A stretch of 64,000 nt of DNA from JBDHWI01 sp964590135 (lineage in GTDB: Bacteria; Chloroflexota; Anaerolineae; J036; Brachytrichaceae): positions 1-64,000 of the forward strand of contig CAZPVX010000002.1 of NCBI GenBank assembly GCA_964590135.1, written 5' to 3'. The notes beneath the pieces were generated by a model. The model did no database searches, had not been told where the DNA came from, and worked only from the letters and a program-made list of their open reading frames with translations. How positions within the stretch are numbered: position 1 is the stretch's first letter; each line of letters begins with the position of its first letter. Below, in pieces: positions 57,658 through 64,000 of this stretch. Position numbers and translations under genes: made by a program.

Positions 57658-60600
57658 ATGAGCCATCTCACCAACATCATCACCGCGACTGAGCCGGCGT
57701 TGCGCGATCAGTCGCTGGATGCCTTTGCACGAAGCGCATCGCTGCGCGAACTGCTGGCTGAATGCGCGGCGTTGGATGCGTTTCGCCGGCACAGCGACAA
57801 TCTCTACGAGCGCGTGCGCGCCTTGCTCTTTCTGCACGCCATCCATCGCTTTCATCTGCCAGACAAGTCGGAACTCTCGCAGCGCGGTCTCGTGCCATTC
57901 GCCGGCTATGAACATCTGCTCAACCGCCGCTTCGAGCAGGCAGTCAGCACATTCCTGAAGGCGCAGGACGATGCCGGCCCCAACGACGCCATCAGCAGCG
58001 CGCTGGCGCAGGCCTACCACGCGCTGGCCTTTCAAACGCTCGCCGACCAGGTGCGCCGCAGTGTGCGCACGGTGCGCGGCAATCAGTGGATGTTCCGCAC
58101 CGGCCACCCAGCCGACCAGCCGCTGCGCATCCGCCCAGAGCTATCAGGGGGTGAAGTGATCCTGCGCGAGCGCACACCGGTGCGCATGGATCTTTCGCAC
58201 AGCGCCTGGAGCGACATCTTCTTCCTCGGCATGGATTTCCCTAAAGGCGCGCGCGTGCTGAACGTGTCGATCGATCTCGGCGTGCGCGGTCGCGACGCCG
58301 CGACGCGCCCGCCGGTGGAGGCGTATCTGCGCGTGATCGATGAGCCGGTGATTCGCCTGACGAGCATCGACCTCGGCGCGACCGCCGACCTGACCGAGTT
58401 GCGCGATGTGTTCGACTTTGCGCGCGATTATCTCGGCTTGCTGAAAGCCGCACTGATCGCGTCGGGCATCGTGCCACCCGGCATGGAAGGCAGCGGCCAG
58501 AGCTTGCAGGAATTGCTGGCGCATCTTGCCGGCCCCGGCCTCGGCATCGAACTCGTCAGCAACGTGAATGACATCCCCAAAGGCTCGCGGCTCGCAGTGT
58601 CGACCAACCTGCTGGCGGCATTGATCGCGGCCTGCATGCGGGCCACTGGCCAGGCGAAGTCGCTGAGCGGGCAGTTGGCAGAGAGCGAGCGCCGGCTGGT
58701 GGCTGCGCGATCGATCCTGGGCGAATGGCTGGCCGGCAGCGGCGGCGGCTGGCAGGACAGCGGCGGCGTGTGGCCGGCGATGAAGCTGATCAGCGGCGTG
58801 CTGGCCGGCGAGGGTGATCCTGAATTCGGCATCAGCCGCGGCCGCCTGTTGCCCGCCCACAAAATCCTGAACGAGCAGGATGCGCCGCAGGCTGTGCGCG
58901 ATGCCTTGCAGCAATCACTGATTCTGGTGCATGGCGGCATGGCGCAAAACGTCGGCCCTATTTTGGAAATGGTGACCGAGAAATATCTGCTGCGCAGCGA
59001 GGCGGAATGGCGGGGCCGGCAGGGCGCCATGCAAGTGCTGGATGACATCCTTATCGCCCTGCGCGGTGACGCCGGCGCGCGCGAGACAATTCGGCGCATC
59101 GGCCAACTGACCACCCACAATTTCTTCGGCCCGCTGCAAACGATCATCCCGTGGGCGAGCAACTTCTATACCGAGACGTTGATCAACCGCGCGCGTGCAC
59201 GCTTCAAGGATGACTTCTGGGGCTTCTGGATGCTCGGCGGTATGAGTGGCGGCGGCATGGGCTTCATCGTTGCGCCAGAGATGCTCGATCAGGCCAAAGA
59301 TCAACTGCACAAGATCATGCTGCAGACCAAGCACGAATTGCAACATGCGCTGCCGTTCGCGATGGATCCGGTGGTATATGACTTCAGCATCAACCCGCGC
59401 GGCACATTTGCCGATCTGCTGCAGGGCGAGGAAGCGCTGTTGCCGGCGGGTTACTATGCCGTCCACGCGCCGCAACTGGTGAAGCAGGATGCGCACACCC
59501 TCACCCGACAACGCCGCAACGACCTCGACCGCTTTGCGAACGCGACCCGCACACGCAGCGAATTCAGCGGCATGACGAAGGTGCTGTTTGACCGGCTGTT
59601 GCCGCAATTGGCGCAGGATGCGACGCAAGCTGCGGCAGGCGCAGGGCGAGGTGCGCCGCAACTCGCCGATCTGCTCGACCAGCTTGGCTTCGACCGCGCC
59701 CAGCACGAAGCGATCCGCGCTGACCTGAAAAGTGGGCGCATCGGCCTGGCGCAGAATCGGCTGGCGGCCAACACGACAATTGAAGATGTGCGAGCGCAGG
59801 ACGTGTTCGATGCGAGTGACACCGCGCGCTTGATGGAATTTCACGACCTCGGCCTGAAGGCATTGCAAAATGGCGAGGTGGCGGTGATGACGCTGGCCGC
59901 CGGCGCTGGCAGCCGCTGGACGCAGGGCGCCGGCGTGGTCAAGGCGCTGCATCCCTTCGCCAAATTGGGCGGTCAGCATCGCACCTTCATCGAAGTGCAC
60001 CTGGCCAAGAGCCGGCGCATCGCGCAGCAGTATGACGCCAGTGTGCCGCACATCATCACCACATCCTATCTCACCCACGCGCCAATCCAAAGCGCCCTCT
60101 CCCACCCTTCGACAAGCGCAGGCGAAAGGGCCGGGGTGAGGGATGTGTATCTCAGCGCCGGCCGCAGCGTTGGATTGCGCATGATCCCGATGGCGCGCGA
60201 CCTGCGTTTCCAGTGGGAAGAGATGCCGCAGCAATTGCTCGATGAGCAGAAGCAAAAGATGCGCGAGAGCCTGCATGCCGCGCTGATCGGCTGGGCGGAA
60301 CACGCCGGCGAGGGCAGCGACTACACCGACAACCTGCCGATGCAATGCCTGCATCCGGTCGGCCACTGGTTCGAAGTGCCAAACCTGCTGTTGAACGGCA
60401 CGCTGGCGCGCATGCTGCAGGCGCATCCGAACCTGCGCCACATCATGCTGCACAACATCGACACGCTTGGCGCGGATGCATCGCCGGCGATGCTCGGCCT
60501 GCACATCGCGCAGGGCGCGTGCCTGACATTTGAAGTCATCACGCGGCGCATCGAAGATCGCGGCGGCGGCCTGGCGCGCGTAGACGGGCAGGTGCGGCTG

Positions 60601-61014
60601 GTAGAAGGCCTGGCAATGCCGCGCGAAGAGGCCGAGTTCGCGCTGTCGTATTACAACAGCGCCACGTCGTGGATCGATGTGCAGCAACTGCTCAAAACCT
60701 TTGGCCTGGCGATAGCCGATTTGAGCGACGCGAGCAAAGTGAGCGCTGCCATTCGCGCGGTGGGCGCGCGCATGCCGACCTACATCACCTTAAAAGATGT
60801 GAAAAAGCGTTGGGGGCACGGGCAGGAAGACGTATTTCCCGTGACGCAATGGGAGAAGCTGTGGGGCGACATGACCGCGCTGCCGGACGTGAAGACGCAA
60901 TTTGCGCTGGTGCCGCGCCGGCGGGGTCAGCAACTCAAGGACCAAGCCCAACTCGACGGCTGGCTGCGCGATGGCTCTGCGACATATGTTGAGAGCTTGT
61001 GTAAGTGGCCGTAG
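57658..61014 (+). CDS. GHMP-kinase-like domain fused to UDPGP-type pyrophosphorylase domain
   Basis: About 1,119 residues. Residues 170-540 resemble fucokinase-type GHMP kinases: RTPVRMDLSHSAWSD near 172, IPKGSRLAVSTNLLAAL near 308 in place of the phosphate loop GSGLGTSS, and GGMSGGGMGFIV near 528. From about 740 there is a UDPGP-family pyrophosphorylase with LAAGAGSRWTQGAGVVKAL, GQHRTFIEVHLAK, LHNIDTLGADA and FEVITRR. The order (kinase, then pyrophosphorylase) is opposite to Bacteroides FKP. Phosphate-loop glycines are lost. Residues 813-829 (LSHPSTSAGERAGVRD) come from a palindromic insertion. Start 57658 or 57640. IS remnant 24 bases downstream. Confidence 0.78.
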   Translation: MSHLTNIITATEPALRDQSLDAFARSASLRELLAECAALDAFRRHSDNLYERVRALLFLHAIHRFHLPDKSELSQRGLVPFAGYEHLLNRRFEQAVSTFLKAQDDAGPNDAISSALAQAYHALAFQTLADQVRRSVRTVRGNQWMFRTGHPADQPLRIRPELSGGEVILRERTPVRMDLSHSAWSDIFFLGMDFPKGARVLNVSIDLGVRGRDAATRPPVEAYLRVIDEPVIRLTSIDLGATADLTELRDVFDFARDYLGLLKAALIASGIVPPGMEGSGQSLQELLAHLAGPGLGIELVSNVNDIPKGSRLAVSTNLLAALIAACMRATGQAKSLSGQLAESERRLVAARSILGEWLAGSGGGWQDSGGVWPAMKLISGVLAGEGDPEFGISRGRLLPAHKILNEQDAPQAVRDALQQSLILVHGGMAQNVGPILEMVTEKYLLRSEAEWRGRQGAMQVLDDILIALRGDAGARETIRRIGQLTTHNFFGPLQTIIPWASNFYTETLINRARARFKDDFWGFWMLGGMSGGGMGFIVAPEMLDQAKDQLHKIMLQTKHELQHALPFAMDPVVYDFSINPRGTFADLLQGEEALLPAGYYAVHAPQLVKQDAHTLTRQRRNDLDRFANATRTRSEFSGMTKVLFDRLLPQLAQDATQAAAGAGRGAPQLADLLDQLGFDRAQHEAIRADLKSGRIGLAQNRLAANTTIEDVRAQDVFDASDTARLMEFHDLGLKALQNGEVAVMTLAAGAGSRWTQGAGVVKALHPFAKLGGQHRTFIEVHLAKSRRIAQQYDASVPHIITTSYLTHAPIQSALSHPSTSAGERAGVRDVYLSAGRSVGLRMIPMARDLRFQWEEMPQQLLDEQKQKMRESLHAALIGWAEHAGEGSDYTDNLPMQCLHPVGHWFEVPNLLLNGTLARMLQAHPNLRHIMLHNIDTLGADASPAMLGLHIAQGACLTFEVITRRIEDRGGGLARVDGQVRLVEGLAMPREEAEFALSYYNSATSWIDVQQLLKTFGLAIADLSDASKVSAAIRAVGARMPTYITLKDVKKRWGHGQEDVFPVTQWEKLWGDMTALPDVKTQFALVPRRRGQQLKDQAQLDGWLRDGSATYVESLCKWP
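60094..60142 (+). repeat. Small palindromic element inserted in frame within a coding sequence
   Basis: The segment begins GCCCTCTCCCACCC and ends GGGCCGGGGTGAGGG, with an inner hairpin CCCTTCG/CGAAAGGG. This is the style of dispersed intergenic palindromes (CCCTCACCCCGG-type), yet it lies inside the pyrophosphorylase domain and keeps the frame open. Confidence 0.6.
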
Positions 61015-61038
61015 CAATCGATAAAGATTCGGGAGTGA

Positions 61039-61480
61039 CTAAAGCCAAATAGACGCGAAATTGCGCAGGGGCGGGCTGTAACGTGGATGGTCGCGTCTGA
61101 ACAGTTGACGCCGATTCCAGCATTGAACAAACAAGGCGATGTTGCGCTTGAGCGCGGCCAGGCAACGCGAGGAGCAGCGTGACTTCTTGGCCAGTCTGGC
61201 GAGATAGTGCCTGAGATCAGCATGGCCACCTTCGACTGAGTAGGTCTGCGATTTGCCGGGTGCCACCAAGTGCAAGCCGGTGTGATAGTTCAGCGCCTCG
61301 TATGCCGTCAGCCCATCGGTGCAATACTGAAAGGCCATCGGCGCAGCGTCGACAATGGGTTGCAACGTGTCATGATCGCGCTGAGCTACCACCAACCAAC
61401 TCATGAAACAGTGTGTTTGGCGGTGAACCTAGGTGACGACATACGTTTCGTTTTTTGTCACCGACGTTGGATCATCTTTC
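61039..61480 (-). pseudogene. Remnant of an IS1-family transposase
   Basis: The reading frame from 61404 down to 61039 encodes an IS1-like transposase C-terminus: SWLVVAQRDHDTL, CTDGLTAYEALNYH, VAPGKSQTYSVEGG, LRHYLARLAKKSRC and VQCWNRRQLFRR. Upstream the same frame continues as NVGDKNETYVVT, TAG (61429-61431), VHRQTHCF, the conserved lead-in, showing that an in-frame stop interrupts the gene; the N-terminal third including the zinc-finger part is missing. No inverted repeats or target duplication are evident. It lies 24 bases after the fusion-protein gene and is a decayed insertion. Confidence 0.75.
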
Positions 61481-61566
61481 CTTTGCGAAACACAAAGCCA
61501 TCGGCGAATCGTCCATCCATCCATTTGGCTGAATCTGTTATCAGCGTCTCCGTTCTGGCCGCGACG

Positions 61567-62298
61567 CTACTCATAAAACGCCGGCGCCGTTTTCAGCGTC
61601 TTCCACTGCTCTCCTTCGTGACCAAAAATCACGAGCGCGACTTGCTCTCGTTCCACCAGATCGATCAGCTTAATCGTGCTGGCGTGGATTGCTTCGGCAT
61701 CCGGGTTGGTTCCATCGTCGTCTGGCTTGTCGCGGGTGAAACCCGCAGCGAAAGGCACGGCATCAATGGTCAGTAAAACCGCACCAGTCTGAGGCAGCCG
61801 CACCAGCACCGATTGATGCCCCGGCACATGCCCGCTCGTTTCGATCAACTCCAGCCCGGGCAGCAGTTCCGTGTCACCATCCACCAACCGAATACGCTCC
61901 GCGGGCTGATCCCACTGGAATCGAATGGGAGCATATCGCGGGTTGCTCGCCGCATCCAAATGATGCGCGCGCTGAACAACATATTGCGCTTTCGTGAATG
62001 CCGCGTGCCTTCCGGCATGATCTACATCGTAATGCGTCGAAATGACCATATCGATATCATCCGGCTTCAAGCCAATGCCAGCCAAATGCTCGATAACGTC
62101 CTTCCCATTCACGAACTCCGATGCGTCTTCAGGAATAATCTCCGGCAGGCCGCTGTCAATCAGAATATTCTTGCCGTCATCCGATTGCACCAGATAACAC
62201 ACAATCGGAATCGCGTATTCCGGCATGACCCCAACCTGCATTAGATAGAGACGCTTCGCGGCATTCCGGCGCGNNNNNNNNNNCATGTCCTTGTTCAT
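61567..62298 (-). CDS. Metallo-beta-lactamase-fold hydrolase (AHL-lactonase-like), spans assembly gap
   Basis: About 243 residues of the MBL fold in the N-acyl-homoserine lactonase branch: NILIDSGLPE, STHYDVDHAG, GHVPGHQSVLV, LTIDAVPFA and FGHEGEQW. The metal motif is H-Y-D-V-D-H instead of the canonical HxHxDH, so one zinc ligand would be Asp in place of His. Lactonase or other hydrolase activity is possible. The N-terminus runs through ten N at 62274-62283; ATG 62298 (MNKDM) stays in frame only if the gap is correctly sized. Confidence 0.75.
   Translation of the reverse strand: MNKDMXXXXRRNAAKRLYLMQVGVMPEYAIPIVCYLVQSDDGKNILIDSGLPEIIPEDASEFVNGKDVIEHLAGIGLKPDDIDMVISTHYDVDHAGRHAAFTKAQYVVQRAHHLDAASNPRYAPIRFQWDQPAERIRLVDGDTELLPGLELIETSGHVPGHQSVLVRLPQTGAVLLTIDAVPFAAGFTRDKPDDDGTNPDAEAIHASTIKLIDLVEREQVALVIFGHEGEQWKTLKTAPAFYE
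62274..62283. other. Assembly gap (10 N)
   Basis: Ten undetermined bases within the first 25 codons of the MBL-fold gene. The true length is unknown. Confidence 0.97.
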
Positions 62299-62396
62299 GC
62301 GCGAAATATAGCACAAACGTTCTATCTCAGGTTTTTCAGCCTGGTGGCGCTGTTGTGCATCCAGTCGGCTATGCTTTACTTGCCGAGAGTAACATC

Positions 62397-63206
62397 ATGT
62401 CAACCCAACAACGCATCGTGATCCCCTTGTGGCCGGCCGGCGCGCCCGGTTCTGAGACTTGGTCCCAAGTCGAAGAGACGACGACCCTGCCCGACGGCCT
62501 GCCCATCGTCCGCAATGTAAGCCGCCCCACCCTCACCGTCTATCCGGCTGCGCAGCCAAGCGGCACAGCGGTGATCGTCGCGCCAGGCGGCGCATGGCAC
62601 CTGCTGGCGATCGAGCATGAGGGCACTCAGGTGGCAGAGTGGCTTGCCGCGCGCGGCATCACTGCTTTTCTGCTCAAATACCGTCTGGTCCAAACAGGCC
62701 CAGATCTGGATAAGGACCTGAACGAATTCTTCTCCAACGCCGATACGCGCGCAGCCAGAATGGGCGAGGTGCTGCCGCTGACGCTGGCAGACGCAGAGCA
62801 AGCCGTGCGCATTGTGCGCCAGCGCGCCGGCGAATGGGGCATCGATCCGCATCGCATCGGCTTCATGGGCTTCTCCGCCGGCGGCGGTGTCGCCGCGCAG
62901 GCTGCGCTCTACACCGCGCCGGATGGCCGGCCCGATTTTGTCGCACCGATCTATGCCGCTGTATTCGACGAAGTCAAAGCGCCGGCGGATGCGCCGCCCT
63001 TGTTCCTGCTCTGCACCGACAGCGATGAGATGGCCTCGCGCGCCAGCATGCTGCTCTACAGCGCGTGGAAGGCGGTGAAACGGCCGGTGGAAATGCACAT
63101 CTATGCCAAAGGCGATCACGGCTTCGGCATGAAGCAACTCAACCAGCCGGCTGATACATGGATCGAGCGATTCTACGACTGGATGAAGGGGATGGGTGTC
63201 CTGTAG
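62397..63206 (+). CDS. Alpha/beta-hydrolase (esterase/acetyl xylan esterase-like)
   Basis: A 269-residue hydrolase with the oxyanion motif VAPGGAWHLL, nucleophile GFSAGGG, an acid Asp in LLCTDSDEMA and the catalytic His in KGDHGFGM. It resembles the lipase/esterase group that includes hormone-sensitive lipase-like and BD-FAE acetyl-xylan esterases (endo-1,4-beta-xylanase-B-like annotations). No signal peptide. ATG 62397 begins MSTQQRIVIPLWPAGAPG, the usual N-terminus of this group; the open frame to 62355 is not conserved-looking. Confidence 0.85.
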   Translation: MSTQQRIVIPLWPAGAPGSETWSQVEETTTLPDGLPIVRNVSRPTLTVYPAAQPSGTAVIVAPGGAWHLLAIEHEGTQVAEWLAARGITAFLLKYRLVQTGPDLDKDLNEFFSNADTRAARMGEVLPLTLADAEQAVRIVRQRAGEWGIDPHRIGFMGFSAGGGVAAQAALYTAPDGRPDFVAPIYAAVFDEVKAPADAPPLFLLCTDSDEMASRASMLLYSAWKAVKRPVEMHIYAKGDHGFGMKQLNQPADTWIERFYDWMKGMGVL

Positions 63207-63232
63207 GCGCGGTCACACCCGCATGTCGCGCA

Positions 63233-64000
63233 AACAATCCCCCCAGCAGAAACTCATCGCGTGGTTCCTCGCATACCGGCGCGACCTGCCATGGCGCGCT
63301 GCACCGCGCGACCCGTATCACGTGTGGTTGAGCGAGGTGATGTTGCAACAAACGCAGGTGGCAACGGTGATCCCGTATTACCAGCGCTGGCTGCAACGCT
63401 TCCCCACCGTGCGCGACCTCGCAGCAGCACCGCTCGAAGCCGTGCTGAAGCTGTGGGAAGGGTTGGGCTACTATGCCCGCGCGCGCAACTTTCACCGCGC
63501 TGTGCAGGCAGTGATGCGAGATCACGGCGGGCAAATTCCTGCAACAGTCGAAGGCTTGCTGCAGTTGCCGGGCGTGGGGCGCTATACCGCCGGCGCCATC
63601 GCCTCACTTGCCTTCAACCAGCATGCGCCGCTGCTCGACGCCAACGTGAAGCGCGTGTTGAGCCGCGTGGCAGCGCTGGAGCAGGCAGCCGGCGAATGGC
63701 AATTCCAGCTCACGGATTGGGAAATGGGGGATGGGAATGCGCGCAAATCACCATCACTGCACGCCCTTGTCTCACAGTCAAAAAAGCAGCCGTCGATCGA
63801 CGACATGTTGTGGCTGATCGCAGAGGCGCTGCTGCCGGCGGGACAGGCCGGCGCGTTCAACGAGGCGCTGATGGAGCTTGGCGCGCTGGTTTGCACGCCG
63901 CGCGCACCCAAGTGCGACAGTTGCCCGATCCAACGCCACTGCACTGCCTATGCGCAACGCCGGCAGGCCGACTTCCCCGTCAAAACTGCAAAGAAAACCA
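63233..64000 (+). CDS. mutY: A/G-specific adenine glycosylase MutY (cut by window edge)
   Basis: The first 256 residues of MutY; the C-terminal NUDIX-like domain lies beyond the window. Visible: WRAAPRDPYHVWLSEVMLQQTQV, the helix-hairpin-helix LLQLPGVGRYTAGAIA, catalytic Asp in LLDANVKRVLSR and the [4Fe-4S] pattern C-x6-C-x2-C-x5-C (CTPRAPKCDSCPIQRHC). It removes adenine mispaired with 8-oxoguanine. Between RVLSRVAAL and LWLIAE there are about 43 residues where E. coli MutY has about 12, so an insertion of about 31 residues (63694-63790) is likely. Confidence 0.9.
63694..63790 (+). other. Probable in-frame insertion in mutY
   Basis: This segment encodes a Gly/Ser/Gln-rich, low-complexity stretch between conserved MutY blocks. 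It is poorer in GC than the flanks, contains no GCCGGC, and has purine-rich repeats (GGGAAATGGGGGATGGGAAT) that look like intergenic sequence. Confidence 0.45.

Noticed and set aside
58915..60687. A 590-residue open frame antisense to the fusion enzyme, and similar long antisense frames (168-1112, 13182-14585, 19804-21297).
   Set aside because: They mirror real genes in a GC-rich genome, lack family motifs and have Arg/His-rich, unstructured-looking translations.
61015..61566. Complete insertion sequence with terminal repeats.
   Set aside because: No matching inverted ends or target duplication could be found, and the transposase is truncated and interrupted.
1..64000. Frequent GCCGGC units could suggest a CRISPR or satellite array.
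   Set aside because: The spacing is irregular, no repeat longer than eight bases recurs, and the units lie within codons.

Overview
This is a gene-dense 64 kb fragment of bacterial genome, roughly 60% GC by eye. It carries about 58 protein genes, two of them cut by the window edges, and no tRNA, rRNA or CRISPR array that I can see. No stretch longer than 300 bases lacks a gene. Two runs of ten N (2602-2611 and 62274-62283) are assembly gaps, each inside a gene. The gene mix suggests a draft or metagenome-derived genome of Chloroflexota (Anaerolineae-like): many aldo/keto reductases and sugar oxidoreductases, a pyruvate dehydrogenase operon, a GAF/HisKA_3 kinase, GAAC-N4-GTTC LexA boxes, a MurA with Asp in place of the active-site Cys, and no outer-membrane genes. 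This placement is inference. The palindrome GCCGGC is strikingly frequent throughout.

Layout. 1-4.3 kb: a MoxR ATPase and an HtrA-like protease, then a flavodoxin, a ThuA-like protein, an SDR and a TIM-barrel sugar isomerase. 4.5-10.1 kb: a 1,049-residue membrane-anchored coiled-coil protein and an HrpB-type helicase. 10.1-23 kb: carbohydrate and sugar-acid metabolism (enolase-superfamily dehydratase, three aldo/keto reductases, an SDR, GH36 alpha-galactosidase, a sugar isomerase, a phytanoyl-CoA dioxygenase-like protein), interspersed with YaeQ, RecD2 and a glycosyltransferase. 23-31.9 kb: a DUF1405 membrane protein, MurA plus a CBS protein, the pdhA-pdhB-pdhC operon, a sensor kinase split by a 10-bp tandem duplication, and a PduO-type adenosyltransferase. 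32-34.5 kb: a small CxxC/CxxC protein, an HD protein and a radical-SAM DNA-repair protein whose promoter carries two LexA boxes. 34.5-39.9 kb: a zinc island (CDF exporter, Fur/Zur regulator, CobW-family GTPase, ZnuB, ZnuC, ZnuA). 40-51.5 kb: oxidoreductases, then a glycosidase/ceramidase-like/glycosidase operon and an SLC13-type carrier. 51.6-57.6 kb: UDP-GlcNAc 2-epimerase, two orphan ABC-2 permeases, CutC, a DsbB-cytochrome c fusion, a flavin-binding protein and an atypical nucleotidyltransferase. 57.6-64 kb: a 1,119-residue GHMP-kinase-like/UDPGP pyrophosphorylase fusion, an IS1-family remnant, a metallo-beta-lactamase-fold protein, an esterase and a partial MutY.

Most notable: (i) LexA boxes at the radical-SAM gene and at recD2, suggesting that both belong to an SOS regulon and that the first is read from a leaderless mRNA; (ii) the DsbB-cytochrome c fusion; (iii) two paralogous glycosidase-like proteins flanking a ceramidase-like enzyme in one operon; (iv) a kinase/pyrophosphorylase fusion with an eroded kinase phosphate loop, next to an equally atypical nucleotidyltransferase; (v) apparent in-frame insertions of small palindromic or foreign DNA inside two genes; (vi) the exact 10-bp duplication that splits the sensor kinase.
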